From Burkholderia diffusa (GTDB taxonomy: Bacteria > Pseudomonadota > Gammaproteobacteria > Burkholderiales > Burkholderiaceae): a stretch of 64,000 nucleotides of DNA. Shown here piece after piece: positions 23,634-33,042 of this stretch (the stretch's first letter is position 1; the number at the start of each line of letters is the position of its first letter). The translations under genes and the position numbers were made by a program. Location: NCBI RefSeq assembly GCF_001718315.1, contig NZ_CP013363.1, positions 310,001 through 374,000 on the forward strand, in the 5' to 3' direction. The notes beneath the pieces are model-generated. The model saw only the letters and a list, made by a program, of their open reading frames with translations. It was not told the DNA's origin and ran no database searches.

Positions 23634-24884
23634 ATGCGCGCAGCGCCGCAACCGGAGCACGCCGGCCGAGCACGGCCCGATGCACGCGCCACCGAACCCG
23701 ACCGGATGGCCGCGTGGCGGCTCGCGATCTGCCTGTCGCTCGGCAGCGCGATCGCGCTCGGCCTCGCGCGCTTCTCGTATGCATTGCTGCTGCCGCCGAT
23801 GAAGGCCGATCTCGGCTGGAGCTTCGCGCAGGCCGGCGCGCTGAACACGGCGAACGCGGCCGGTTACCTGATCGGCGCACTCGTTTTCCCGTTCCTGTCG
23901 CGCCGCTGGCGCAGCGGCTCGCTGCTGGCGGCCGGCTGCGCGCTGACCGCGGTGTTGATGGCCGCATGCGGGCTCACGTCCGGCATGAACGCGCTGCTCG
24001 TCGAGCGGCTCGCGACCGGTGTTGGCAGCGCGCTGATCTTCATCAGCGGCGGCGTGCTGGCCGCGCGGCTCGCGTCCGCGTCGCCGCGCGATGCAGGGCT
24101 GCTGCTCGGGCTTTATTACGGCGGCACGGGGTGGGGCATCGTTGCATCATCGCTGCTCGTGCCCGCGACGCTCGTGCATCGCGCGCACGGCTGGCAACCG
24201 GCATGGTTCGCGCTCGCGTTCGCATGCGTGCTGTTCTCGGCGATCGCCGTGGCGGCGGCGCGTCGCATCGAGCATGCGCACGCGGCGCCGGCCGGGCGGC
24301 GCGACGGTGCCGCGCCGGCGGCGAGCGCGAGCGCCGCGCGCTTCGCACTTGCGCTCGCGGGCTACGGGCTGTTCGGCGTTGGCTACATCGGCTATATGAC
24401 GTTCATCGTCGCGCTGCTGCGTGGCGCGGGAATGAGCGGCGTGGTCGTGTCCGCGTTCTACGTGATGCTCGGCGTCGCGACCGTCGTGTCGGCGCGGCTG
24501 TGGTCGGGGTTGCTCGACCGGATGCGCGGCGGCCAGGCGCTCGCCGCGCTCAATGCGTTGCTCGGCGTGGCGACGCTGATGCCCGCGCTGTTCGTACATC
24601 CGGCGGCCGCGTTCGCGTCGGGCGTGCTGTTCGGCGCGACGTTCCTGTCGGCGGTCGCGTCGACGACCGCGTTCGTGCGCCACAACCTGCCACCGGAAGG
24701 CTGGGCGAAGGGCATCAGCGCGTTCACGACGATTTTCGCGTTCGGGCAGATCGCCGGGCCTGTCGCGATCGGCTGGGTGTCCGACAGCGCGGGGCTCGCG
24801 CGCGGGCTCGTCTATTCGGCGCTGACGCTGTTCGCGGGCGCGGCGCTCGCGGCGGGACAGCGCGCGTTGCGGGGAGCGACGTAA
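23634..24884 (+). CDS. YbfB/YjiJ-type MFS transporter
   Basis: A 416-residue carrier with about 12 predicted TM helices. The start region LAICLSLGSAIALGLARFSY and FAQAGALNTANAAGYLIGAL are typical of the YbfB/YjiJ family of putative exporters. I start at 23634, with GGAGA seven bases upstream. It is divergent from the small-peptide operon, so it may export the product of that operon, or it may be unrelated; distance and orientation alone cannot decide. Confidence 0.9.
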   Translation: MRAAPQPEHAGRARPDARATEPDRMAAWRLAICLSLGSAIALGLARFSYALLLPPMKADLGWSFAQAGALNTANAAGYLIGALVFPFLSRRWRSGSLLAAGCALTAVLMAACGLTSGMNALLVERLATGVGSALIFISGGVLAARLASASPRDAGLLLGLYYGGTGWGIVASSLLVPATLVHRAHGWQPAWFALAFACVLFSAIAVAAARRIEHAHAAPAGRRDGAAPAASASAARFALALAGYGLFGVGYIGYMTFIVALLRGAGMSGVVVSAFYVMLGVATVVSARLWSGLLDRMRGGQALAALNALLGVATLMPALFVHPAAAFASGVLFGATFLSAVASTTAFVRHNLPPEGWAKGISAFTTIFAFGQIAGPVAIGWVSDSAGLARGLVYSALTLFAGAALAAGQRALRGAT

Positions 24885-24992
24885 CAGGCACCGCCGCCCT
24901 GATGGAGTCCGCAGAGAAAAAGGGGCGTGGCGTCGCTCCCGCACATGATGGTCGCGGCGCGCGCGGCCGTTCCCGCGCGCGCCCGGCGCCAA

Positions 24993-26039
24993 TTACCGCT
25001 CGATCTGCCGGTTCCAGCGCGTGTCCCATTGCGCGCGGCGTGCGTTGATCGCCGTCCAGTCGACCACCGTCACCTTGCGCACCAGCTCGTCGATGTTGCC
25101 GAGGCTTTGCTGCATCGCGGCGGGCATCTTCGCGAGGCGGTTGGTCGGGATCTGTTTGCCGGCCTCCGCCGCCTTCGTCTGCGCGGGCGCGGACAGCAGG
25201 AACTGCGCGAGCTTCTGCGCCAGTTGCGGATCTGGGTTGTTCGCGACCACGCAAAGGTCGACGAGCAGCAGCACCGGGCCTTCCTTCGGGTTCGCATACG
25301 CAACCGGAATGCCCTTGTCCTGCAGGTCGCCGACGCCGGTCGGCGTCAGCGGGAACAGGCCGGCCTCGCCGGTCTGCACCATCTCGGAGATCTTCGCGGA
25401 GTTCGGGATGTACTCGACGACGTTCGGCCCGACCGTGCTCGCCCACTTGCTGAAGCCCGGCTCGACGTTCTGTTCGCTGCCGCCGAGCAGCCGGTTGATC
25501 GCGAGAAATCCGTGCAGCCCGAACGTGCTGCTCGACGCGGACTGGAACACGACCTTGCCCTTGTATTTCGGATCGGCGAAATCCATCCACGACGTCGGCG
25601 GCGCCCAGCCTTTCTCCGCGAACAGTTTCTTGTTGTACGCGATGCCCGTCATCCCGAGCTGCACGCCCGCGCCGACGTCGTCCTTCATCCGCGCGAACGG
25701 ATACAGCTCCTTCAGCACCGGCGAATCGTCGAGCTTCTGGCATACGCCGAGGCTGACCGCGCGCGCCATCACGCCGTCGTCGAGGAACGCGACGTGGATC
25801 TGGGGCTTGTTGCGGTTCGCGAGCAGCTTCGCGAGCACGTCCGACGACGTGCCGGGCACGACGACGACCTTCACGTTGTTCGCTTTCTCGAAGTCGGGCA
25901 GCACCTGGCTCGTATAGGCCTTTTCCATCGGGCCGCCGTTCATGCCGACATAGATCGTCTTCGTTTGCGCGAATGCGGGCGCGCTGGCGCCTGCGATGCA
26001 GAAGGCGGCAGCCGCCGCGATCGTTCCGAGCAGTTTCAT
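24993..26039 (-). CDS. ABC transporter extracellular solute-binding protein (PotD/AfuA-like)
   Basis: A 348-residue periplasmic protein. A signal peptide (LLGTIAAAAAFCIAGASAPAF, ending AFAQ) precedes YVGMNGGPMEKAY. The segments VVPGTSSDVLAKLLANR and AQTGEAGLFPLTP-like sequence place it with the iron/polyamine/opine-type binding proteins (family 1 solute-binding). The start at 26039 has AGGAGA upstream and overlaps the previous stop in ATGA. It is the last gene of a seven-gene operon with its ATPase and permeases at the front and a three-subunit dehydrogenase in between, so its ligand is probably the dehydrogenase substrate (inference). Confidence 0.9.
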   Translation of the reverse strand: MKLLGTIAAAAAFCIAGASAPAFAQTKTIYVGMNGGPMEKAYTSQVLPDFEKANNVKVVVVPGTSSDVLAKLLANRNKPQIHVAFLDDGVMARAVSLGVCQKLDDSPVLKELYPFARMKDDVGAGVQLGMTGIAYNKKLFAEKGWAPPTSWMDFADPKYKGKVVFQSASSSTFGLHGFLAINRLLGGSEQNVEPGFSKWASTVGPNVVEYIPNSAKISEMVQTGEAGLFPLTPTGVGDLQDKGIPVAYANPKEGPVLLLVDLCVVANNPDPQLAQKLAQFLLSAPAQTKAAEAGKQIPTNRLAKMPAAMQQSLGNIDELVRKVTVVDWTAINARRAQWDTRWNRQIER

Positions 26040-27187
26040 CGTTGGGTCTCCTCTTGACGGAAAGGGGCGGTCGGCGCGGCTTCGCGGAAGAAGCGGCCGA
26101 TCGAGAATGCATCGAGTGGCGTGGCGGTTTCGCCCGTTACGACGAGATCGGCGAGCACCTCGCCGACGCCCGGCGCGAGCAGGAAACCGCCGCCGGAAAA
26201 GCCGAACGCATGCAGCAGGTTCGGCGTCGTGCGGCTCGCGCCGATGATCGGGTTGTGGTCCGGCGTGCAGCCTTCGACGCCGCTCCACGTGCGGATCAGC
26301 AGCGCGTCGCGCAATGCGGGCAGCAGCGCGCACGCATCGCGCATTACCGCGCGTGTCGTATCGACCGACGGCTGACCGAATTCGCCGTCGCCGCGGCCGC
26401 GCCCGCCACCGATCACGCAGTTGCCGCGCGCAACCTGCCGCGCGTAAACGCCGCCGCCGTACACGCCGAGGTTGTGCGTGATGAACGGCGGCAGAGGTTC
26501 GGTTACCCACATGTTCGGGTAGATCGGCTCCATCGGCACGGCTTCGCCGAAGCGTGCGGCGATCGTGTTCGCCCATGCGCCGGCCGAGTTGATCAGCCAC
26601 GTCGCGGTGCATGCGCGGTCGCCGGCATGAACGTGAAAACGCGTGCCGTCGTGCCGGACCTCATCGACCGGCGTGTGCTCGAATACGTCGGAGCCTGCCG
26701 CGCGGGCTGCGCGCGCGAATGCGGGCGACACGACGCGCGGGTTCGCATGTCCGTCGGTCGCGCACAGCGAGCCGCCCACCGCCGCGCGGCCGAGCCACGG
26801 ATAGCGGCGGCGGAACGCGTCGCCGCGCATCACCTGCAGCGGCAGGCCGTGCTCGCCGGCGAGCATCGCATAGGCATCGAGTGCATCGAGATCGGCGTCG
26901 CTGCGCGCGAGCCGCAAGTGGCCCGACACGACGAACTCGCCGTCGATGCCGATCAGCTCGGGCAGGCGATCCCAGATGCGCCGCGCGCGCAGCGCGAGCG
27001 GCAGCTGTTCGGCAGGGCGGCCCTGGCAGCGTACGCCGCCGTAATTCACGCCGCTCGCCTGCGCGCCGCAGTCGCGGCGCTCGAACAGGGCGACGCGCAA
27101 GCCGCGCGTCGTCAGCGCCAGCGCGGCCGATGCACCGACGAGCCCGCCGCCGACGATCGCGACGTCGTAGTGCCGATGCTCACTCAT
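26036..27187 (-). CDS. FAD-dependent oxidoreductase, DadA/HcnC-like subunit
   Basis: A 383-residue flavoprotein of the D-amino-acid oxidase/glycine oxidase group. The N-terminal FAD motif is YDVAIVGGGLVGASAALAL, NYGGVRCQG follows, and near the C-terminus CTPDHNPIIGAS and FSGGGFLLAPGVGE match the conserved substrate/FAD segments of DadA-like proteins. The start at 27187 overlaps the preceding gene by 8 bp. Together with the next two upstream genes it mirrors HcnABC or D-hydroxyproline dehydrogenase, where this subunit oxidises the amine and passes electrons to the others. Confidence 0.9.
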   Translation of the reverse strand: MSEHRHYDVAIVGGGLVGASAALALTTRGLRVALFERRDCGAQASGVNYGGVRCQGRPAEQLPLALRARRIWDRLPELIGIDGEFVVSGHLRLARSDADLDALDAYAMLAGEHGLPLQVMRGDAFRRRYPWLGRAAVGGSLCATDGHANPRVVSPAFARAARAAGSDVFEHTPVDEVRHDGTRFHVHAGDRACTATWLINSAGAWANTIAARFGEAVPMEPIYPNMWVTEPLPPFITHNLGVYGGGVYARQVARGNCVIGGGRGRGDGEFGQPSVDTTRAVMRDACALLPALRDALLIRTWSGVEGCTPDHNPIIGASRTTPNLLHAFGFSGGGFLLAPGVGEVLADLVVTGETATPLDAFSIGRFFREAAPTAPFRQEETQR

Positions 27188-28619
27188 CGCGCGCCTCGTC
27201 GGGGATCGCCGCGACATCGTCGCCCGCGAGCGCGGCGGAGATCGGGAACGGCTTTACCGGTGGTTGCGCGCGCAACCGACCGACGTCCTCCAGCGAACGG
27301 CCGGTCTCCGCGGCGAGCACGAGTGCGGTCGCGTCGCCGCACATGCGGCCCTGGCAGCGGCCCATCCCGGCGCGTGTCAGCGCCTTCACCCGATTCAGCT
27401 CGGTCGCTTCGCCGGCGCGAATGCAGCGTCGCAGCGCACCCGCATCGATTTCCTCGCAGCGGCACACGATCGTGTCGTCGGGGCAGCGCGCGGCGAGTGC
27501 GGCCGGCGGCGCGAACGCGGCTTCGAGGCCCGCGCGGAACGCGCCGAGCCGGGCCAGCCTGCGTTCCAGCATCGCCGCATCGGGTTTGCCGGCGCGCGCG
27601 GGCGACGACGTGTCGATGCCCGCATCGTCGAGCAGCGCAAGCGCGGCGCGTCGCCCGGACGCCTCGGCAGCGTCGGCGCCTGCGATGCCGGCGCCGTCGC
27701 CCGCGACGTAGATGCCGGGCACGGACGTGCGGCCGGCCGCGTCGCGCTCGGGCAGCCATGCGCGGTTAAGCGGATCGAAACTGAACCGGCAGCCGGCGAG
27801 ATCCGCAAGCTGGGTTTCCGAACGCAGCCCGAAGCCGAGGCCGAGCGCATCGCAGTCGAGCATCCGCGGCGGCGCGCCGCCGCCGGCCGCGCGCCATGCG
27901 AGTCCCGTCACGTGCCGCTCGCCGAGCACGCGCTCGAGCGTGACGCCCGTTTCGATCGCGACGCCATGCGCGCGCAGCCAGCCGATGTAGTACAGCCCCT
28001 TCGCAAAGGTGGACGGCATGCGCAGCAGGGCCGGTGTCGCGGCTGCCTGCTGGCGCAGCGGGCTCGTGTCGAGCACCGCGGCGACCCGCGCGCCGGCCTT
28101 CGCGTATTGATAGGCGACGAGATACAGCAGTGGTCCCGTACCCGCGAACACGATGCGGCTGCCGATCGCGCAGCCCTGCGCCTTCAGCGCGACCTGCGCG
28201 CCACCGAGCGTGTAGACGCCGGCGAGCGTCCAACCCGGCACCGGCAGCATGCGGTCGGTCGCACCGCTCGCGACGATCAGATGAGAGAACGGCACGGTCG
28301 TCTCGCGACCGTCCTGCAGCGTGTCGACGCGGCCGGCGCCGCAAGCCCATGCGAGCGTGTTGGGTCGATAGTCGACATGCGGCAGCAGCGCGGCCATGGT
28401 CCGGTGCACGGCATCGGCCTTCGCAGCCTCGAAGCCGTACAGCACGCGCTTGCCGCGCGCGAACGCACCTTCGGCCGGCGGTTGACGATAGATCTGTCCG
28501 CCCCACCGCGCGTTCTCGTCGATCACGACGGGGCGCAGCCCCGCGTCGACCAGCGCCTCTGCCGCGCGTACGCCGGCCGGCCCGGCGCCGACGATCACCG
28601 GGCGCAATGCGTCGCTCAT
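27180..28619 (-). CDS. NAD/FAD oxidoreductase, HcnB-like subunit with BFD-like iron-sulfur domain
   Basis: A 479-residue protein. The N-terminal Rossmann motif is PVIVGAGPAGVRAAEALVDAG, a second nucleotide-binding motif reads GSRIVFAGTGPLLYLVAYQ, and IYVAGDGAGI is the FAD-binding C-terminal motif. The last about 90 residues form a bacterioferritin-associated-ferredoxin-like domain with cysteines in CRCEEID and GRCQGRMCG, likely a [2Fe-2S] site. This matches HcnB, opine-oxidase A and LhpE-type subunits. I chose the start MSDALRP at 28617-28619, overlapping the preceding stop by 4 bp. Confidence 0.9.
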   Translation of the reverse strand: MSDALRPVIVGAGPAGVRAAEALVDAGLRPVVIDENARWGGQIYRQPPAEGAFARGKRVLYGFEAAKADAVHRTMAALLPHVDYRPNTLAWACGAGRVDTLQDGRETTVPFSHLIVASGATDRMLPVPGWTLAGVYTLGGAQVALKAQGCAIGSRIVFAGTGPLLYLVAYQYAKAGARVAAVLDTSPLRQQAAATPALLRMPSTFAKGLYYIGWLRAHGVAIETGVTLERVLGERHVTGLAWRAAGGGAPPRMLDCDALGLGFGLRSETQLADLAGCRFSFDPLNRAWLPERDAAGRTSVPGIYVAGDGAGIAGADAAEASGRRAALALLDDAGIDTSSPARAGKPDAAMLERRLARLGAFRAGLEAAFAPPAALAARCPDDTIVCRCEEIDAGALRRCIRAGEATELNRVKALTRAGMGRCQGRMCGDATALVLAAETGRSLEDVGRLRAQPPVKPFPISAALAGDDVAAIPDEARDE

Positions 28620-28963
28620 GATGCGTCTCCCGCCGCGGCGGGCTGCGCACCCGTGAGAATCCGCATGCCGTCGACGATCGGCGTCGAACATGCGCGCACG
28701 CGTGCGCCGGCCTCGGTGCGCACCCAGCAGTCCTGGCATGCGCCGATCAGGCAAAAGCCCGCGCGCGGCTTGCCGCTGAATTCGCTCACACGCACGCGGC
28801 GCTGCGCGACGAGGATCGCGGTGAGCACGGTGTCGCCGGCGAGCGCGTGCGCGGGACGGCCATCGAGCATGAACGCGACGGCGGCGCGCTCGCGTTCGGC
28901 AACGCGCACGAACTGCGCACCGTCGTCCGCGAGGCCTGTGGAACGGGAAACGGGAGTCGTCAT
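28616..28963 (-). CDS. (2Fe-2S)-binding HcnA-like subunit
   Basis: A 115-residue ferredoxin-like protein. The motif GFCLIGACQDCWV with a later RACSTP supplies the cysteines of a plant-type [2Fe-2S] cluster, and the length matches HcnA/LhpF gamma subunits. It would shuttle electrons within the three-subunit dehydrogenase. The stop codon overlaps the next gene and the start overlaps the permease stop, so the whole operon is translationally coupled. Confidence 0.9.
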   Translation of the reverse strand: MTTPVSRSTGLADDGAQFVRVAERERAAVAFMLDGRPAHALAGDTVLTAILVAQRRVRVSEFSGKPRAGFCLIGACQDCWVRTEAGARVRACSTPIVDGMRILTGAQPAAAGDAS

Positions 28964-29757
28964 CAGTGTTGGCCGATCAGGATGCGGTTCAGGCCGTACA
29001 CGCGATCGAGCAGCAGCATCGCGCCGGCGGTGATGAAGATAACGAGCGCCGATACCGACGCCATCATCGGATCGATCGATTCGGTCGCGTACATGTACAT
29101 GCGCACCGGCAGCGTGACGGTCTGCGGCGACGTGACGAAGATCGACATCGTCAGTTCATCGAAGCTGTTGATGAACGCGAGCAGCCAGCCGCCGGTGATG
29201 CCGGGCACGATCATCGGCAGCGTGATGCGGCGAAACGTCGTCCACGGATCGGCGCCGAGCGAGCATGCGGCCTGTTCGACGCTGCGATCGAGGCCGGTGA
29301 CGGACGCGAGCACGAGCCGCATCACGAACGGCGTGATGACGATCATGTGCGCGACCACCAGCCACGCGAACGAGCCGGTTGCGCCGATCAGCGCGAAGAA
29401 CCGCAGCAGCGCGATGCCGAGCACGAGGCCGGGGATCACGAGCGGCGACAGCAGCAGGCCGTTGAGGAACGCGCGGCCGGGAAACACCGCGCGACCGATC
29501 GCGAGCCCGGCGGGCAACGCAATCGCGAGCGACAGCGTCGCCGATGCGAACGCGAGCTTCACGCTGTTGGCGAAGGCGGTGACGAAGTCCGGATAGTCGA
29601 GGATCGCGCGGAACCAGCGCAGCGACAGGCCATGCGTCGGCAACGTGAGCGTTTCGTCGGGCGTGAACGCGACGAGCACGACGATCACGAGCGGCGCGAG
29701 CACGAACAGCATCACGAGCGTGTGGAACGCGAGGGCGAAGGGGCCGTTCTTTCTCAT
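28963..29757 (-). CDS. ABC transporter permease (PotC-like)
   Basis: A 264-residue inner-membrane protein with about six TM helices. The ATPase-contacting EAA loop reads EQAACSLGADPWTTFRRITLP, typical of polyamine/opine-type importers. It starts with MRKNGPFALAFHTLVML at 29757, overlapping the preceding permease by 4 bp, and forms the import channel with it. The longer reading frame up to 30921 is antisense-like read-through and is not used. Confidence 0.92.
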   Translation of the reverse strand: MRKNGPFALAFHTLVMLFVLAPLVIVVLVAFTPDETLTLPTHGLSLRWFRAILDYPDFVTAFANSVKLAFASATLSLAIALPAGLAIGRAVFPGRAFLNGLLLSPLVIPGLVLGIALLRFFALIGATGSFAWLVVAHMIVITPFVMRLVLASVTGLDRSVEQAACSLGADPWTTFRRITLPMIVPGITGGWLLAFINSFDELTMSIFVTSPQTVTLPVRMYMYATESIDPMMASVSALVIFITAGAMLLLDRVYGLNRILIGQH

Positions 29758-30716
29758 CGGGAAGCGCCTCCGAGGCTGCGCGCATAGCGGCGTTCGAGCA
29801 CGCGGTAGTAGGTGAGCATCACGACGAGGTTCGCGACCAGCAGCAGCACCGCGATCGTCGCGCCGAGCGGCCAGTTCAGCGAGCCGAGGAATTCGTCGTA
29901 GACGGCGGTTGCCGCGACCTTCAACCGGCGTCCGCCGAGCAGGCCCGGAATCGCGAATGCGCTCGCCGACAACCCGAACACCATCAGGCTGCCGGACAGC
30001 ACGCCCGGCATCAGTTGCGGTACCACGATACGGCGCAGCGTCGTGAACGGCGATGCGCCGAGCGACAGCGCCGCGTGCTCGGTCTGCGGATCGAGCCGCT
30101 GCAGCGCGGTCCACACGGGAATCACCATGAACGGCAGCATCACGTGCACCAGCGCGATCACGATCGCGAACGTCGTGTATTCGAGCTTGTACGGCCCGAG
30201 ACCGACGAGCCCGAGCGCCTGGTTCACGAGCCCGCTCGTGTTGAGCAGCATGCTCCAGCCGAATGCGCGCACGACGACCGATACGAGCAGCGGGGCAAGG
30301 ATGACGAGCAGGAACAGCGAGCGCCACGGGTCGCGCATTTTCGACAACACGTACGCTTCGGGCGTGCCGATCGCGACGCAGATCGCGGTGGTCAGCGCGG
30401 CGATGCCGAACGTGCGCGCGAAGATCGTGTGGAAGTACGACGAGCCGAGCACCTCCGCGTAGTTGCCGAACTGGAACGCGGCGATCGGGCCGGTGGCCGG
30501 GTCGTAACGGTAGAACGTGAGCGCGAACGTCATCGCGAGCGGCACGAGCACGAGCGCGGCGAAGAGGAGGAACGCGGGCGCGCACATCAGCCACAACGGC
30601 GCATGAGCACGCCATGACGCACGCAACGTGCAACCGCCGGCCGATGCGGGCGCGGCCGCTTGCGGGAGCACGGCCGGCGTACCGTCGGTCGGGAGCGGTC
30701 GGGCAGGCTGTCCCAT
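29754..30716 (-). CDS. ABC transporter permease (PotB-like)
   Basis: A 320-residue permease. After a 35-residue polar N-terminal tail there are about six TM helices (LWLMCAPAFLLFAALVLVPL first). The EAA loop is EHAALSLGASPFTTLRRIVVP. The gene begins directly after the ATPase stop codon. Its position between ATPase and second permease matches the usual PotABC order. Confidence 0.92.
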   Translation of the reverse strand: MGQPARPLPTDGTPAVLPQAAAPASAGGCTLRASWRAHAPLWLMCAPAFLLFAALVLVPLAMTFALTFYRYDPATGPIAAFQFGNYAEVLGSSYFHTIFARTFGIAALTTAICVAIGTPEAYVLSKMRDPWRSLFLLVILAPLLVSVVVRAFGWSMLLNTSGLVNQALGLVGLGPYKLEYTTFAIVIALVHVMLPFMVIPVWTALQRLDPQTEHAALSLGASPFTTLRRIVVPQLMPGVLSGSLMVFGLSASAFAIPGLLGGRRLKVAATAVYDEFLGSLNWPLGATIAVLLLVANLVVMLTYYRVLERRYARSLGGASR

Positions 30717-31799
30717 TCAGGCCTCCCGCCGCATCACGCGCACCGCGTCGCTGTGCCAGTCCACGCCGACCGGCGCACCTTCGGCGAGCGGCTCCGCCCC
30801 TTCGTTCTGGCAGCACACGAGCACTTCGCCGAGCACGCTTTCGACGCGGTACAGCCACTGGCTGCCGAGGAAGAAGCGGCTCGTGACGGTCGCGGCGAGG
30901 CGGCCCGCGCCCGGCGCGCACAGGCGCAGCTTTTCAGGGCGGATGCACACGGACACGGCGTCGCCGATGCGTACGTCGCGCTCACGCGCCGGCAGGTGCG
31001 CGGTGCGGCCCGTCTCCGCGAGATCGTGGCCGAGGTCGATGCGGATCGCGTCGCCGTCGTGCGCGACGATCGTGCCGGGCAGCAGGTTCGCCTTGCCGAT
31101 GAACTGCGACACGAAGTGGCTTTCCGGGCGCTCGTACGCACGATACGGCGTATCGGTCTGCGTGATGCGGCCGGCTTCCATGACGACCACGCGATCGCTG
31201 ATCGACAGCGCTTCCGATTGATCGTGCGTGACCATGATCGTCGTCGTGCCGATCTTGCGCTGGATCGCGCGCAGTTCGAACTGCATCTCCTCGCGCAGTT
31301 TCGCATCGAGGTTCGACATCGGCTCGTCGAGCAGCAGCACCGGCGGTTCGATCACGACCGCACGTGCGATCGCGACGCGCTGCCGCTGGCCGCCCGACAG
31401 CTCGCGCGGAAAGCGGTGCGCGAGCGCATCGAGACGCACGAGCGCGAGCGCCGCGCGGATGCGTTCGGCGCGCTCCGCCTTGTCGACGCCGCGCATGTCG
31501 AGCCCGAAGCCGACGTTCTCCGCGACGCTCATGTGCGGAAACAGCGCGTAGCTCTGGAACACGATGCCGAGCCCGCGGCGGTTCGGCTTCATGTGCGTGA
31601 TGTCCTGACCGTCGAGCGCGATGCGGCCGCGCGTGACGTCGACGAAGCCGGCGATCATCTGCAGCGTCGTGGTCTTGCCGCAGCCTGACGGCCCGAGCAG
31701 CGACACGAATTCGCCCTGTTCGACCGACAGGTTGACGTCAGCGACGGCCGTAAGCTCGCCGAACGATTTCGTCAGATCCGTAAGCGTGAGAAACGACAT
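30717..31799 (-). CDS. ABC transporter ATP-binding protein (PotA-like)
   Basis: A 360-residue ATPase. Walker A is GPSGCGKTT, the signature is LSGGQRQR, and Walker B is VLLLDEPMSNLD, with the switch His in MVTHDQSEAL. The last about 100 residues form a TOBE regulatory domain. It is the first gene of the seven-gene operon. I start at MSFLTLTD (31797-31799), with GGAG just upstream. Confidence 0.94.
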   Translation of the reverse strand: MSFLTLTDLTKSFGELTAVADVNLSVEQGEFVSLLGPSGCGKTTTLQMIAGFVDVTRGRIALDGQDITHMKPNRRGLGIVFQSYALFPHMSVAENVGFGLDMRGVDKAERAERIRAALALVRLDALAHRFPRELSGGQRQRVAIARAVVIEPPVLLLDEPMSNLDAKLREEMQFELRAIQRKIGTTTIMVTHDQSEALSISDRVVVMEAGRITQTDTPYRAYERPESHFVSQFIGKANLLPGTIVAHDGDAIRIDLGHDLAETGRTAHLPARERDVRIGDAVSVCIRPEKLRLCAPGAGRLAATVTSRFFLGSQWLYRVESVLGEVLVCCQNEGAEPLAEGAPVGVDWHSDAVRVMRREA

Positions 31800-32092
31800 G
31801 GGAGCTCCGGGTTCGCACACCGGATGGCCGGTGCATCATTGACGCGGACTCTAGCCAGCCATATTTCGGAGCGTCAATTTCGAATTCTGCTCAACGGGAT
31901 GAATTTCGAAAAAATTCCATTGGGCGGAATGATTTGAGTTTTCGCCGGAAAATCGTTCCATTCAATGAGGGGTGGCCGGGTAGTGAATGGCGCGCGTCAA
32001 TCCCGTGCACACCCGGATGCCCGCCGCATTTCGGCGGCACGACAATGGCGGCTGGCGTATTCCGTTCAATGAAATCACCGAGGAGAACTCGC
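31800..32092. promoter_or_regulatory. Divergent promoter region, ABC-dehydrogenase operon / IclR gene
   Basis: This is a 293-bp spacer with a markedly AT-rich core (31850-31970). It has AATTTCGAA twice (about 31875 and 31905), ATTCC/GGAAT as an inverted pair around 31916-31931, and TTTTC-GCCG-GAAAA at 31939-31952. IclR operators often show TTCC/GGAA-type dyads, so these are operator candidates, not proven sites. No gene is seen. Confidence 0.45.
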
Positions 32093-32983
32093 ATGCAGGA
32101 ACCTCATTCGCGCGGAACGTCGCGTGCCGCACGCATGCCGGCCCCGGACGAGGACACCGCCGCCGATGCCGCCGGTGCGCCGGGCACCGGCATGCTGCAG
32201 CGCGCGTTCGCGATCCTGCGCGCGCTGGCCGGCATGCAGCAGGACGGCGTGCGCGTCACGCACCTCGCGAAGGCCGTCGGCCTCACACAGGGCACCGCGC
32301 ACCGGATCCTGCAATCGCTGATCGCCGAAGGGATGGTCGAGCAGGACGAGCAATCGAAGCTGTACCGGTTGAGCGTCGACTTCTTCGCGCTCGCCGCGCT
32401 GGCGGGCAACCCGAGCAGCATGCGCACGCTGTGCCGGCCCGCGCTGCTGCGGCTGTGCGCGAGTCTCGGCGAGACGATCTTCCTGCTCGTGAAGAGCGGC
32501 TTCGACGCGGTATGCCTCGATCTGTGCGAAGGGCCATTCCCGATCCGCTCGTTTACCGGCGACATTGGCGGGCGCGTCGCGCTCGGCGTCGGGCAGGGCA
32601 GCCTCGCGATCCTCGCGTTCCTGCCGGAAGCCGAGCGCGAGGAAGTGATCCGCTTCAACGTGCCGCGCATTCGCGGCTACGGCGTGCTCGACGAAGTGTA
32701 TCTGCGCACCGAGATCGAACGCGTGCGCCAGCTCGGCTATGCAGGCCGCAACAGCGGCGTGCTCGACGGGATGGCCGGCGTCGCGGTGCCGATCCTCGAC
32801 CGCACCGGATATCCGGTCGGCGCGCTGAGCGTCGGCACGCTGGCGTCGCGCCTCGGCGACGACCGGATGCCGATGGTCGTCGAACTGCTCAGGCGCCAGG
32901 CCGACGCGATCGGCCCGCGCACGAACCCGTTCGACGCCGCATTGCGGCGACCGATGCACGGACTGTCCGGGAAAACCGCATAG
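32093..32983 (+). CDS. IclR family transcriptional regulator
   Basis: A 296-residue regulator. The N-terminal winged helix-turn-helix reads LQRAFAILRALAGMQQDGVR then LAKAVGLTQGTAHRILQSL. The C-terminal effector domain (about residues 125-285) has GYAGRNSGVLDGMAGVAVPI, which is well conserved in the family. The start at 32093 follows GAGGAG. It is divergent from the ABC-dehydrogenase operon, so it is very likely its specific regulator, probably sensing the imported compound or its oxidation product. Confidence 0.92.
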   Translation: MQEPHSRGTSRAARMPAPDEDTAADAAGAPGTGMLQRAFAILRALAGMQQDGVRVTHLAKAVGLTQGTAHRILQSLIAEGMVEQDEQSKLYRLSVDFFALAALAGNPSSMRTLCRPALLRLCASLGETIFLLVKSGFDAVCLDLCEGPFPIRSFTGDIGGRVALGVGQGSLAILAFLPEAEREEVIRFNVPRIRGYGVLDEVYLRTEIERVRQLGYAGRNSGVLDGMAGVAVPILDRTGYPVGALSVGTLASRLGDDRMPMVVELLRRQADAIGPRTNPFDAALRRPMHGLSGKTA

Positions 32984-33042
32984 CAGCATCACGCGCGGCC
33001 GTGTCGTCGGCTTGCTTGCTCATCGACCTGTTCCGCCCGCAC

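Noticed and set aside
24993..31799. Hydrogen cyanide synthase assignment for the HcnABC-like subunits
   Set aside because: The subunits are embedded in an ABC-importer operon under an IclR regulator, which fits opine or hydroxyproline-type catabolism better than cyanogenesis from glycine.
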